Of a DNA stretch of 64,000 bases, positions 1 to 10,110 are shown in pieces. Each line of letters opens with the position of its first letter. The stretch's first letter is position 1. The notes beneath the pieces are model-generated. The model did not search any database and was not told the DNA's origin. It saw only the letters and a list, made by a program, of their open reading frames with translations. A program made the translations under genes and the position numbers. The stretch is taken from assembly GCA_003139095.1 (NCBI GenBank), contig PLHW01000044.1:125838-189837 (forward strand), in the 5' to 3' direction. This stretch comes from Acidobacteriaceae bacterium (GTDB lineage Bacteria; Acidobacteriota; Terriglobia; Terriglobales; Acidobacteriaceae).

Positions 1-65
1 AAGCTCGCGAGGTGTCTGGCAATTTGAGAACGCATTCATGCCCCCTGCGGCATCGGGAAATTGCT

Positions 66-1382
66 CTAACTGGTAAACAGTCCGCCTTGCTTCGAGTTCG
101 GCATGCTTGGAAAGGGATTTCCATCAGCCGGAAGGTTCAATGTGCCGTCGGACAGTTGTGTGTTCTGCTTGAGAAGCGACACCATTGCCCGGAATGCCGC
201 CTTTCCGTCTGCGCCAGCGATTTGCGCCAGGTTCGGGCTGTCGATCAGGAGAGCGGCGTAGGTGTTCCCGAGCGGAGCGCCGCCGGTTGTGGGCATGTGC
301 GCCAGTATGGCGCTCATCGCGAGACCCAGGAAGTCATTCAAAAACAGGAGAAACATCACCCCGGCAGCATTGCCATCTTCTGATTGATCGTCCTGCGAGT
401 TATCGTTCACCCAATCAGGCTGACCATCGCTCCACCATTTTTGGGTTACTTGGCCGTCGAATCCCGGGACGAGGGCAATTTCCGGTGCCAACTTGAAACT
501 GACTACCCGGCTAACTGCTTCCCCGTCGGTCTTTCCGGCATCGCCCTTTCCGGTCAGGAGTTCGAAACTCTCGATAATTTCTGCTGCAAACAGGGCGGTT
601 GAAAGATATTGCCGATTGCCGCTCATCGCGGCGGCAACAGCAGCGAGCGATGATACGTGGTCGTTTGTGCTGGCCAGAAGCGTGGCCAGGTTGCCGGCCT
701 CAACCTTGGTCTTGCCCAGTGCGCCCTCGCTCAGCTTCGTTGGAAGCGCCGACCGACTGTGCGATTCGATGTATTTCGCCAGAGCAGACCGACTTTGAGA
801 GGCGATGGCCAGCGCCTTCTTAAGGGTTTTGGAGTCCGCCGCCTTCATTTCCGGCGCGTCCGCCTCAACCACCGAGAGAAGCCCCTGCGGCCCCCGGTAA
901 AGCGGGAAAAGATGCGGCTTGGTTAACTTCGCTGTGGCTGGTGAAATCGCAGCCAGCCCCGACCCTGTCGAATAGTTGCCCGAGGCGTTCAAGCTGTCGA
1001 CGACGATCTTGTCGAAGTCGGTTTGTGAGGAGGAGAGGTGAAATGCGCCGTATCCGCCTCGGTTTTTCTTGCTTCCGGAGACGAAGATGACCGATTTCAC
1101 ACTTTTTCCGGATGGACTCTGAAGAGCAGGCAGTTGTGGGCCACCATAAAGAGCCGAGACCTGGTTGTAGATATACTCGGCGTTGGCCAGCCCGCCAGTG
1201 TCCGACGAGGGAACAAGTAATTCTTTGGCTGCCGGTTGGGCGTCGATGTCTCCGGCAAGGGTTCCGTTGTAAACATCGATCAATCCCTGGGGCGACGTGC
1301 CCTGAAACTGGCTGCCAGTTGGGGGAATCTTCGCGGCTGAATTGATGCTCGCCGGATCGATGGTTCGCGACTGTTTCGCCAT
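66..1382 (-). CDS. hypothetical protein, 438 aa
   Basis: Long ORF, same strand and tightly spaced with the amine oxidase and haloperoxidase genes; no family recognised. Confidence 0.7.
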   Translation of the reverse strand: MAKQSRTIDPASINSAAKIPPTGSQFQGTSPQGLIDVYNGTLAGDIDAQPAAKELLVPSSDTGGLANAEYIYNQVSALYGGPQLPALQSPSGKSVKSVIFVSGSKKNRGGYGAFHLSSSQTDFDKIVVDSLNASGNYSTGSGLAAISPATAKLTKPHLFPLYRGPQGLLSVVEADAPEMKAADSKTLKKALAIASQSRSALAKYIESHSRSALPTKLSEGALGKTKVEAGNLATLLASTNDHVSSLAAVAAAMSGNRQYLSTALFAAEIIESFELLTGKGDAGKTDGEAVSRVVSFKLAPEIALVPGFDGQVTQKWWSDGQPDWVNDNSQDDQSEDGNAAGVMFLLFLNDFLGLAMSAILAHMPTTGGAPLGNTYAALLIDSPNLAQIAGADGKAAFRAMVSLLKQNTQLSDGTLNLPADGNPFPSMPNSKQGGLFTS

Positions 1383-1422
1383 GTCGAACTCTCCAGTGCA
1401 AGATTTGACTTTATGACCGACC

Positions 1423-3237
1423 TCAGTATCCCAAGTAAGCCGACGGAGGTTGCCACGGCTCCGGCTGCAAGTGGAAGTAATCCCTCAGCACATGTTCGGC
1501 AGTGGTCAGCGCTCCTTCGACCCAACCTTGGCTTCCAGAGTAGGCCTCCCCCACGATGAACAAGTTTTCTTGGGGAAATGGGCGACGAATACCTTGCATC
1601 ACTTTCTGTACGTTGACTCCCGGAGCCCAGAAATTCCATCCGCCCCCGTATGGATCGTGACTCCAATCTTTGTAGGCGGCAAGAAATTCACCCGGTTGTC
1701 CGTGGGGATTCTGCATTGGATCGGGGAGCGGTTGATTGAAATGTAGATAACGCAATTGTTGCTGCGCGTGGCGAACCATTTCAGCGGGAGCTGGCAGAAA
1801 ACCGGGTTCATCCGCTAGCGCCCGGCTCATTTCCATCACGTGGTGCTGGTACGGGTCAAGGCGGGTTTCAGCCTCTGGGTAAAGCGCTTTGACTGCCAGT
1901 TCCAGACGGGATCGGATTTGCGGACGAAGGTCTCTTGGATCTTCCAGGGATTTCCAGAATGATACTGCGCCTAGGTCATCATAAGACGCCATGACCAGGC
2001 CAGGGCCCTTGAGCAGCGGGCTTGCCAGATCCTCGATCGGAGGGAACGAATCCTTTACGGGTGGGAAATAATAGGTTTGTCGGATTGGCAGATCGGAAAC
2101 GCTTCGGCCGGCAGCGATGCTGACTGGTGGCTTTCGCCACCACGGGACGTCGTAAGCGAGAAACAACTTGAAGGCCGGGTAAGGAATCACAGACTGAAGG
2201 TAGTCGACCAGACGTCCAGGGGCAGCCGTGCCCGATACTGCTTTTTCCCAATTCCAGAATGGTGTCTCATCGAGCAACTCCAGAGAACGACGCGGCATGG
2301 CGAGTACGACGCTCTTGCTGCGCATCGGCTCCGTGTTGCGAATCTGAAGTGTATAGGTACCATCGCTTTCGCGATCAATTTTCATGACCGCATGCTCCAG
2401 ACGTACTTCGCCACCAGCCTTTTGTACTTCTTGTTTCAGCAGCCCGGGAAGATAGTCGTAACCTTCCACGAGAGTCTGATAGTCAGGACTTTGTGTGAAG
2501 TCCAGATAAACCGACTGCATGGCTTCGGCAGCATTCCAGTTGTTAGTGAGGCTGTAATAGCCGAAGCCGTCGGTAACGAAATCGTATCCCTCGGGTGACA
2601 GCAGATCCGAAAGCAGATTCCAGAAACCAATGTCCCACAATTTTCTGCTTCCATACTCAAGGTGAGGCTTTACTTCATCCCACTCCTTCCATGTCGTGGG
2701 CTGGGTTTTCCCGCCAAGGATTTTGGCGATGGTCGCACGGTTGACAATCAGGACTGTCTGAATGATGCCTGCGGCGATGTCACCGGGGCCAGCGTAACGG
2801 GAGGAGGCATCAAGCAGATATGGGACCTTCTCGGGATTCGAGAGATCAGCCGATTTCAGGATTCGCTGACGCAAATAGGTCAGGTTGTTATGATTCGGAT
2901 CACCTACAAAAAACTTGATGGGAGGCTGGAGTTGGTTGCGACCGACAAAATACTGAATGAGCGACCAAACCAATTCCTGCTGCTCGAAAAACCGCATGCC
3001 ACCCAACTCAGCGTGAAGCGAACTGTTATTTGTGAAAGGGCGCCACGTAAGCAGTCGCCCGCCGGTCCGTTTGCTCAACTCCAGGACTGTTACTTTTGTG
3101 ATTGGTCCGGAGTTGTCGGTCTGCGCCTTACCGGTGAGAAGTCGCCAAGCCGTGTAGAGTCCAGAAACGCCTCCACCGACGATGACGACATCACGCAGCG
3201 AATTCGAATTAACGTCCACCACTCTCCCAGGAGCCAC
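1423..3237 (-). CDS. FAD-dependent amine oxidase (flavin monoamine oxidase family)
   Basis: N-terminal Rossmann motif VVIVGGGVSGLYTAWRL and C-terminal FIVGEAYSGSQGWVEGAL typical of amine oxidases. Confidence 0.85.
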   Translation of the reverse strand: MAPGRVVDVNSNSLRDVVIVGGGVSGLYTAWRLLTGKAQTDNSGPITKVTVLELSKRTGGRLLTWRPFTNNSSLHAELGGMRFFEQQELVWSLIQYFVGRNQLQPPIKFFVGDPNHNNLTYLRQRILKSADLSNPEKVPYLLDASSRYAGPGDIAAGIIQTVLIVNRATIAKILGGKTQPTTWKEWDEVKPHLEYGSRKLWDIGFWNLLSDLLSPEGYDFVTDGFGYYSLTNNWNAAEAMQSVYLDFTQSPDYQTLVEGYDYLPGLLKQEVQKAGGEVRLEHAVMKIDRESDGTYTLQIRNTEPMRSKSVVLAMPRRSLELLDETPFWNWEKAVSGTAAPGRLVDYLQSVIPYPAFKLFLAYDVPWWRKPPVSIAAGRSVSDLPIRQTYYFPPVKDSFPPIEDLASPLLKGPGLVMASYDDLGAVSFWKSLEDPRDLRPQIRSRLELAVKALYPEAETRLDPYQHHVMEMSRALADEPGFLPAPAEMVRHAQQQLRYLHFNQPLPDPMQNPHGQPGEFLAAYKDWSHDPYGGGWNFWAPGVNVQKVMQGIRRPFPQENLFIVGEAYSGSQGWVEGALTTAEHVLRDYFHLQPEPWQPPSAYLGY

Positions 3238-3252
3238 AGCGCCAAATTTGCC

Positions 3253-4875
3253 CTAAAAGTTCTTAATCGTTGTCGACGTGCCGTCAAGTTTGGTCAGCTT
3301 TACCGCGATGTTCTCTTGGTAAGTGAAAGCCTGATCCTGTAAGAAGCTGAGAGCCACAGCTTCGCCCAGTAGAATCGAGTAATCCGTGTCGCTTCGCCAA
3401 TGGATGCCACCGTGAATGCCGTGTCCGAAGGAAATGTTGTGGGCGAGCTTGTGTAACTCGCCGTTGACCGTCATTTTGCCGGCATCCGTGCCATTGTAGG
3501 GTTCGAGCATCAGGCCGTCGGCCGATGGTTCGAGCGGGTTCACGATGGCGGCGTCACCATCGAAGAAGAATTTCAGGACGGTAATGCAAGCACCCCCGAC
3601 TGTGCCATGACCGGTTGGGTAGGCGGGGTGAGCAGGGGAACCCTCGGGGAAAGCCTGCGAGAGCAGGTAGCTGCCGTTCCGCAGATGACTCAAGTGTAGC
3701 GCCGCGGAATTCAGTACGATCGGATCCACCTGCGCATCGGTGACTCCTGCGCCGGTCTTCTTCAAATGGACTAGGCCGCCACCAGACTCGGGGCGATGGC
3801 GCAAATGCACTAGCCACTTCTGGTACCACACGGCATTGATCGCTACCCGCGCCACCGCTGCCAGTGTGGCGGCGATGTCGGGTCCTCCAAAGGTACCGAA
3901 CGGTTGCTGCTGCTTGAACCCGATATATGGGCTGGTTGGATTGGGACCGACACCCAGCGTGTTCAGCGCCAGATAAGCCACAAAATATGCCTGGTAAAGT
4001 TCGTCCTGATGCGTGAACGTGCCGAGTCCACGGCCGTTATGCATGTAGCGACGCTGCGGGTCCAATGGGATCGGAGCGGTTGTCGTAGGAGTGGAGACGC
4101 CGCTCTGGACATTTTGCCATTCCGCCAGATCCGTCATGTAGTCCATGCCGGCGGCGAAAGTCTGCATTCGCTGATCAATCGGCTGGACGCCGAGGTTGGT
4201 TGGGCGAATGCAGAATTGCGAGATGTAAGGGCCGAACTCTTCCCCAGCAAAATACTTGGCCTTGGCGCCGTTAAAGCCGCCACGAAAAAGCAGATGAGGC
4301 GTGACCTCTCCACCTTCAAGCGGCCCAGCATAATGTGCCTTGAGTTGGGTCAACTCTTTGGCCGCAGCAATGGCAGTCGAGTTCGTCTCATATTCCGTGA
4401 ACGGAACATCCCGCAATAGTGAAGCCCAATAGAGTTCCACCAATTCGGTTGCATACTCTTTGCTGCTTACCGAAGGCGGCTTTGGAACAATGGGGTCGCC
4501 AAAACCCTGAGAATCGGTGCCGCTGAGTGTGAGGGCAAAAGACCCTAAGGGACCGTTCAGTTTGCGAGTGCCGCCAAGCAGACCGGGCTTTTCAAAATCG
4601 GTGGGGTTGCCGCTGGCAAGTGCCGCCTTGAACAAGGCAAACGCGCCAGGATCCACGACTCCAAAGCTCTTCTGCATCAGGCACTTCGTAAAAGTTCCAG
4701 ACTTGTCAGCGAGCCCCTCGTCCCCATTCGTTGGGTGCGTAACGCTGCCGGTCTTGACCGCTTCCACTGTCGCGGTTCCAAAGCGAACCTCAAATGCATT
4801 CTTGCCATGTTGATCGGTCACACCGTTTGGTAAGCAGCCTGCAGCCGGTTGCGGAAGCTTTGTAAGGTCAGCCAT
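3253..4875 (-). CDS. vanadium-dependent haloperoxidase / PAP2-like protein
   Basis: HPAYPTGHGTVGGA and FGHGIHGGIHWRSD resemble the PSGH and AHxxxGxHWxxD phosphate/vanadate-binding motifs. Confidence 0.8.
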   Translation of the reverse strand: MADLTKLPQPAAGCLPNGVTDQHGKNAFEVRFGTATVEAVKTGSVTHPTNGDEGLADKSGTFTKCLMQKSFGVVDPGAFALFKAALASGNPTDFEKPGLLGGTRKLNGPLGSFALTLSGTDSQGFGDPIVPKPPSVSSKEYATELVELYWASLLRDVPFTEYETNSTAIAAAKELTQLKAHYAGPLEGGEVTPHLLFRGGFNGAKAKYFAGEEFGPYISQFCIRPTNLGVQPIDQRMQTFAAGMDYMTDLAEWQNVQSGVSTPTTTAPIPLDPQRRYMHNGRGLGTFTHQDELYQAYFVAYLALNTLGVGPNPTSPYIGFKQQQPFGTFGGPDIAATLAAVARVAINAVWYQKWLVHLRHRPESGGGLVHLKKTGAGVTDAQVDPIVLNSAALHLSHLRNGSYLLSQAFPEGSPAHPAYPTGHGTVGGACITVLKFFFDGDAAIVNPLEPSADGLMLEPYNGTDAGKMTVNGELHKLAHNISFGHGIHGGIHWRSDTDYSILLGEAVALSFLQDQAFTYQENIAVKLTKLDGTSTTIKNF

Positions 4876-5540
4876 CCAACCACCTCCTAGAGTGTTTGTC
4901 CTTTGCGTCTGGATCTTGACGAAGTTTTAATATCAAATGATCCGTACAACTCGAAGAACTGTCGACAAAGACCGATCTTAGTGATCGGCATAGATTGCGC
5001 AGCAGCGCACTGCACAGCTCATGGCTCACTTACCCTCAGTCTGCCCTCTGAGAGAAGAGACACCACTCCGTCCCGAACGGTAGCGCGCTGGAAAAGGTCT
5101 GACGTTAGGAGCGACCCCGGAATTTGGAGGAAACGGTTCGGCAAGAAGCGCAGCGCGCGAGGTGTTATGTTGAGCGAGGGGTGCATAGTTTTCACTTACC
5201 GCAACCTATTGGAGTCTCGCCGAAGGACACGAATGCTATGTCCTACGAGAGACAAACAAAAAGTTTTCCAAGGGAAGCAGCCGGGAGAACCCCCTCGCTG
5301 CGAAGCTTTGCATCGCAGACATCCGCCCAACTGTAGGCCTGACTTATACATTAGGCCCCGGAGGGTGTCAACCGCTCTTTAGTAAATTCATGGAATGTTC
5401 ATCCGGCTTGGATTTCTTAGAGACGCTGTTGATGGAGGCTGGTCACAAATGACGGTGAGTATGCTGCTCGATCACCGACAATCAAGACTCGAACCATAAG
5501 CTGTGGGCGTGCTTTCGTGGTGCTTGTTGTCCAGAGTCTG

Positions 5541-6974
5541 TCAAGCTTGGGACCCAGCTAGATAGCCTGGCTGGCGTTCTAGAATCCGCGCGTAGGCTTG
5601 AAGACAGTAGTGTAGCCATCCTCTGATGTAACCACATGCTGGTCTGCCGCGATGGATCACCTCATGATGACATCCCCCGCCGCATAGGTATCTCGCCCAG
5701 CAAGACCGGCAGGGTTCCTGGCGATGGACATGTCGGTCCGCCAGCCAGGCGTTCCTGCGCATGTCATCGACGCCGGCTGCCAGGGTCCCCATAAAGCCCG
5801 CCTCGTCGTTCACAAAGCGGTGACACGCAGATAACTCGCCGTCAGCCGATACTCCAAGATAGCCTGCTCCCGCACCGCACGGGTACGGCCGGTGCGTCCC
5901 GCGATGGATCTCTTTTAGCGCGGCTACCATGTTGGAGAACGCATATCGTTCGCCCCTGATCACCTTGTTTTCGAATGCTCGGCCACAATCGACCATCTGC
6001 TCGAGCATTATTGCCAACCCTTCGCTCGTGATCTCGCTGTGACCATTCGGCGAACTGAGCATCGGCGAAAATCCTACAGAATGGAAACCTAATTCCAGCA
6101 ACTCGTCCAATGTTCGGCGAAGCTCCAAATTCTCGGACGTTACCGTAACTCGAGCTGATACCTGCATGCGATGCTGCCGCCTGAGAAGCGGTCTTACTCG
6201 CTCCACTATTTTCGAAAAGGTTCCCGCGCCGCTTTTAAACGGCCGCTGTCGATCGTGGGTTGCCCCAATGCCGTCCAGGCTGATCGTGACTGCGAAACCA
6301 TATCGGTCAAAAAAGTCGCCGTCTTCGGCGTTTATTAACGTGCCGTTGGTGGTAATCGAGAAACCAGTTTGAATGTTATGTGCCGCGCCGAGACGCGCCG
6401 CTTTTTCCGTGGCAGCGCGGATTACCTCGCGGGCAAATAAAGGTTCGCCGCCCAAGAACGACAGGTTAGTACTCTGCCCAGACTCAGCATCAGCAAAGAG
6501 CCGGTCCACTGCCGACAGTGCTGTGGCGATCGACATCTGCTTCGAAGGCCCTCCGAAGCTGCCTTCCTGTGCATAGCAATAAGAACAGCCAAGATTACAT
6601 TTCTGCGCGACAGCTAAGGAAAGAGCCCTTATTGGCGGATCGGCAATCGGTACATCGTTTATGGCGGTCGGTGAGTCCAGCCCAAGAGCCGCGAGAACTT
6701 CTCCGACACTCTTAGTGGAGTGCGGTTCGGTAGCCTCCTGGAATCGCGCATAATCTTCCTTATCCAGACGGTAGACCTGCGATGCATTTACGACGAAAAG
6801 ATGTTGGTCTTGCCCACTTTTAAACAGGTGGATATCGGGGTGGATCGGGGCGGAGGGGCGGCCGGCGTCCGCAGCCGCAGCCGATCCGGGGAAAGACAGG
6901 GGCGTGGTTGCTCGCAGATCGGATAGCTTGATCAGACTCACGGCTCGATTGTCTGGCTGGCGATCCATAAACAC
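5541..6974 (-). CDS. radical SAM/SPASM peptide maturase
   Basis: CNLGCSYCYA (CxxxCxxC) radical SAM motif; GGGCHHEVIHRGRPACGYIRGWLHYCL SPASM-type C-terminus. Confidence 0.88.
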   Translation of the reverse strand: MFMDRQPDNRAVSLIKLSDLRATTPLSFPGSAAAADAGRPSAPIHPDIHLFKSGQDQHLFVVNASQVYRLDKEDYARFQEATEPHSTKSVGEVLAALGLDSPTAINDVPIADPPIRALSLAVAQKCNLGCSYCYAQEGSFGGPSKQMSIATALSAVDRLFADAESGQSTNLSFLGGEPLFAREVIRAATEKAARLGAAHNIQTGFSITTNGTLINAEDGDFFDRYGFAVTISLDGIGATHDRQRPFKSGAGTFSKIVERVRPLLRRQHRMQVSARVTVTSENLELRRTLDELLELGFHSVGFSPMLSSPNGHSEITSEGLAIMLEQMVDCGRAFENKVIRGERYAFSNMVAALKEIHRGTHRPYPCGAGAGYLGVSADGELSACHRFVNDEAGFMGTLAAGVDDMRRNAWLADRHVHRQEPCRSCWARYLCGGGCHHEVIHRGRPACGYIRGWLHYCLQAYARILERQPGYLAGSQA

Positions 6975-7039
6975 TAGTTAGAGCTACACGGTAGAGAACA
7001 AACCCAAGGGGCTTCGCCACAAGCACGTCGTCTGCGTTT

Positions 7040-8464
7040 TCAGAACACGCATTCGAGGATGTGATGCTTCACAAGCCAACCCGCGACCCTCGCCGCGCGT
7101 TGAGGAGAGACCCGCGCGGACCAAAGCGTGACTAGTGTTCCAATGTCCACGTTCGCCGGGACGAGCGACAACAAGCATCCCAGTTCGATCCCATCGACAA
7201 AGGCCACAGGTCGGCCGAGAGCGGGATGTAACAGCGCAGTACGCTCGCATACTTCGTTGTCGATGATACATGGCTCCTTCGATAGTTGGGCTGCGCCCGA
7301 GAGACGTACTCGAGTCGTTGCACTGATGTTTTGATCTGGCAAGGAAGCCCTCAAAGGCAATCGCGCATTCTGAATTCCCGTAAGCGGCCGAGAACGTTCT
7401 CGCCAAAACGGGGATACCCCAAAACGCACCACCTTACGATAAGAATCGACAGACCACGCATGGTGCCTCTCTATAGTTTCTCTTTGCCGTGCGCGGTAAA
7501 AGGCCATGGACAACTCTTTACGTTCCGGCCTGGTAATCATGGTGTGCACGGTGGCAGCGGCGACGTAGCCGGTCTGCATCGCCTTTTCTACCCCAGTTGA
7601 TGAGAGCGGATCCAAGGTAAAACTCGATTCTCCAACCCTCACGAAGTTCGGCCCAATCGAGTCGACGGTAAACCCTGTCGTCGCATTCAGGGCAAAAACC
7701 GGTTGAGCAACGGGCAGCTTAGAAACATCCTCGAAGAGGGTGGCCTCCGCAAGTTGCGAACGCCAGAACTCTTCTAACCCCTCTGGTCGTCTTTGACGGA
7801 ATGTGCAGGAATCAATAAAGACCATGGCACTAAACAGCTTGCCCGGAACCGAAGCTCCCCAGCACCAACCGTCGGGGATGGCTTCTATGCGCGTCGCTTG
7901 CGGTGGTCTCGAATCTTGCAAATAACCACATAGCGCGAGAGTGGGAGGCAAGGTCGACACGCGTGCCCCGGGGAGAAATGACTGTCGACCCGCCGCATCA
8001 ATCAAGTAGCTTGCCCGAATATTTCTTATCTGCCTGTCGCTCCGGATATCGAGCTGCCACCCTGATTCGCACGATGTGGCCCGACAGGCTTGGGTCGGCT
8101 GGATCACTTCGACTCCGGCAACATCTGCCGACTTAAGCAATAGACTGTCAAACTCCCCGCGGTTGACCGTCAGCGCCGCAGAGTTATCGGCCTCCGGTAA
8201 TCTTTCTGCTTCAGTTTTGTCCCATCGAACAAGAGTCTCCGGAGCATGAACCAGGTCGAGCTTCGACCATAACTCACGCAACCCTAACATCTCAAACAGT
8301 ATCGGAGTACCTTTGGTGAGCGATTCGCCCACATGGGGCCGGGGGAACCGAGCGCGTTCGATGAGGATCACGCGGTGACCGAGTTGTGCCAAACGCAGAG
8401 CGGTCGTTGATCCCGCAGGACCAGCTCCGACAACACAAGCATCGACCTGATCGTCCTTCAACAA
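7040..8464 (-). CDS. FAD-dependent oxidoreductase (tryptophan-halogenase/LodB/QhpG-like flavoprotein) with a possible C-terminal PqqD-like domain
   Basis: VDACVVGAGPAGSTTALRLAQLGHRVILIERARFPRPHVGES; C-terminus resembles a PqqD winged helix. The ATG-to-stop ORF runs to 8710, but a TTG start near 8461/8464 preceded by GGGGG is likely. Confidence 0.75.
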   Translation of the reverse strand: MLKDDQVDACVVGAGPAGSTTALRLAQLGHRVILIERARFPRPHVGESLTKGTPILFEMLGLRELWSKLDLVHAPETLVRWDKTEAERLPEADNSAALTVNRGEFDSLLLKSADVAGVEVIQPTQACRATSCESGWQLDIRSDRQIRNIRASYLIDAAGRQSFLPGARVSTLPPTLALCGYLQDSRPPQATRIEAIPDGWCWGASVPGKLFSAMVFIDSCTFRQRRPEGLEEFWRSQLAEATLFEDVSKLPVAQPVFALNATTGFTVDSIGPNFVRVGESSFTLDPLSSTGVEKAMQTGYVAAATVHTMITRPERKELSMAFYRARQRETIERHHAWSVDSYRKVVRFGVSPFWRERSRPLTGIQNARLPLRASLPDQNISATTRVRLSGAAQLSKEPCIIDNEVCERTALLHPALGRPVAFVDGIELGCLLSLVPANVDIGTLVTLWSARVSPQRAARVAGWLVKHHILECVF

Positions 8465-8716
8465 CCCAAAGCCCCCTGGTACGACGCCGCACTCACTTGT
8501 TGTGGGAAGTATGATCCTCGAACGCTTGCAGAGTTTAACGCAATTTGCGTTCAGCGCGCACTGTTCTGTATTCGACACAGAATGGTCGAAATGAGTCGTG
8601 ACTCTTGCGCTGGGGTGTAGGTTGTGTTTTTTCGCACGTTCCCGCGAGGACATTGTAGCGAGATCCCTGCAATCTTTGCGGAAAGCCACCTCTCCGCAGA
8701 GATAACACACGCGATC

Positions 8717-9874
8717 TCAGGCGCTACATCGGATTGATATTGGTGGTCCCGCGATGTGGGCGCAATGCCTTACATGTCGGAAATAGACGTTGCCCGCTAT
8801 CTTTCGTCCGCATTTGCAGGCCCTGACGACAAGCGCGTGTTTCTGGGCGCGAGGTAGCAATTTGCTTTCGAATTGATCCGGAACACCATACTCGCAGATC
8901 AACCATTTGCGAGTAGAGGGATCGATGAGCGACATATTGATGGTGCTTCCGTTCTTTCGACAGAACTCCTCAAATGCTCTGTCCGTGACAAAAGTATCAA
9001 CCAATTTAAGTTCACCCGTGGATATGAGTTTTTGCACCTCGGCCACTTCAATGTTCAGAACCTTCGCCGCCCGTTTCCATGAATAGGGGCCTCCAGGGAG
9101 ATCACTAACAGGCGTCGTCTCAAACGCAGATATCGGATCCTGCGCTTGGCAGTTTTTCGTACAGTGAGCGGCTAATGAGGCAGCGGTGATACGCGGATCG
9201 CGAACTCGCAGCGTGCCACTTGCAACAAGCTGCCGCAGTCGCGTGCGGCTCATGCGTAATAATTTCCGCAGCGCGCGCTGGGACCAGCCGTCGGTGACTC
9301 GTGCGCTCATCCCAAGCGCCCCGAGTCGGAAGCGAACGGCGCGCTCCGACCGGCCAAGGCGCTCGGCGATCTTGTCGACCGGTTCGTAACCTGCCAGGTC
9401 CAACAGCGTCGCGTCATCCTCGGGAAGCCAAGGATGTGAAACGGCGCGATGCGATGGGCCATTGTCCGCAGCCTTCTTCACTTCCTGCGGAGCACAGGTA
9501 GCGAGCGCCGATGTTCTGCGCAACTGCCGAATGCGGCGCCAGCAGTCGCCTCGCTTCCATTCGGGAACTAGCTTGAGGATTTTGTTAATGGCCTCGTGTT
9601 TCTTGTTGGGGCCAAGCTTGATACCGGCGATCAGCAACTGATCAATCGCGGGTAGCAGGCGAGGGTTGATCGCCGACTGATTCCGAACGCGCTCGACAAC
9701 GCCCAACATACTTAACACCCACAGCGATCGGGCCAGAGATTGTTCACGAAGGGCGCTGGATCCTGTGCTTCGCGGCATCACCCAGGGACTGACGCAGGCC
9801 GGCAAGGCGGCTTCTGCAGCTGCTCCGCAGACTCGCGGTGGCGCGTCGGCCACGACTGCGTTGAATGTCCCCAC
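8717..9874 (-). CDS. helix-turn-helix/SANT-like DNA-binding protein
   Basis: 385-aa ORF with repeated HTH-like segments (HPWLPEDDATLLDLAGYEPVDKIAERLGRSERAVRFRLGALG; WSQRALRKLLRMSRTRLRQLVASG). Confidence 0.65.
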   Translation of the reverse strand: MGTFNAVVADAPPRVCGAAAEAALPACVSPWVMPRSTGSSALREQSLARSLWVLSMLGVVERVRNQSAINPRLLPAIDQLLIAGIKLGPNKKHEAINKILKLVPEWKRGDCWRRIRQLRRTSALATCAPQEVKKAADNGPSHRAVSHPWLPEDDATLLDLAGYEPVDKIAERLGRSERAVRFRLGALGMSARVTDGWSQRALRKLLRMSRTRLRQLVASGTLRVRDPRITAASLAAHCTKNCQAQDPISAFETTPVSDLPGGPYSWKRAAKVLNIEVAEVQKLISTGELKLVDTFVTDRAFEEFCRKNGSTINMSLIDPSTRKWLICEYGVPDQFESKLLPRAQKHALVVRACKCGRKIAGNVYFRHVRHCAHIAGPPISIRCSA

Positions 9875-10110
9875 GGCATCCTCAGGGATGCGCAGATGGA
9901 AAACATCCTGGCGCGATTCTCTGTTGATCGGTTATTTTTCTCTTGCGTGGTCGGGATTTCGGGCAGAGATTCAAAACAGAGAACTTAAGGTGCGCGAGAG
10001 AGATCCGGATCCGAGTTGCGTTGCCCGGAAACCCGTGCAGATAGCGTGTTTGTGGTTCTTCCTGACCCTAAAGTCAAAGTTCGTGGCGAGTTAGTCTCGA
10101 CGACTCGGAC

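Noticed and set aside
2077-3342. Plus-strand ORFs 2077..2598 and 2662..3342
   Set aside because: Antisense to the amine oxidase CDS, no recognisable domain.
4903-5382. Plus-strand ORF 4903..5382 as a possible RiPP precursor or gene
   Set aside because: Arg-rich composition, no RBS, no family; looks like intergenic noise.
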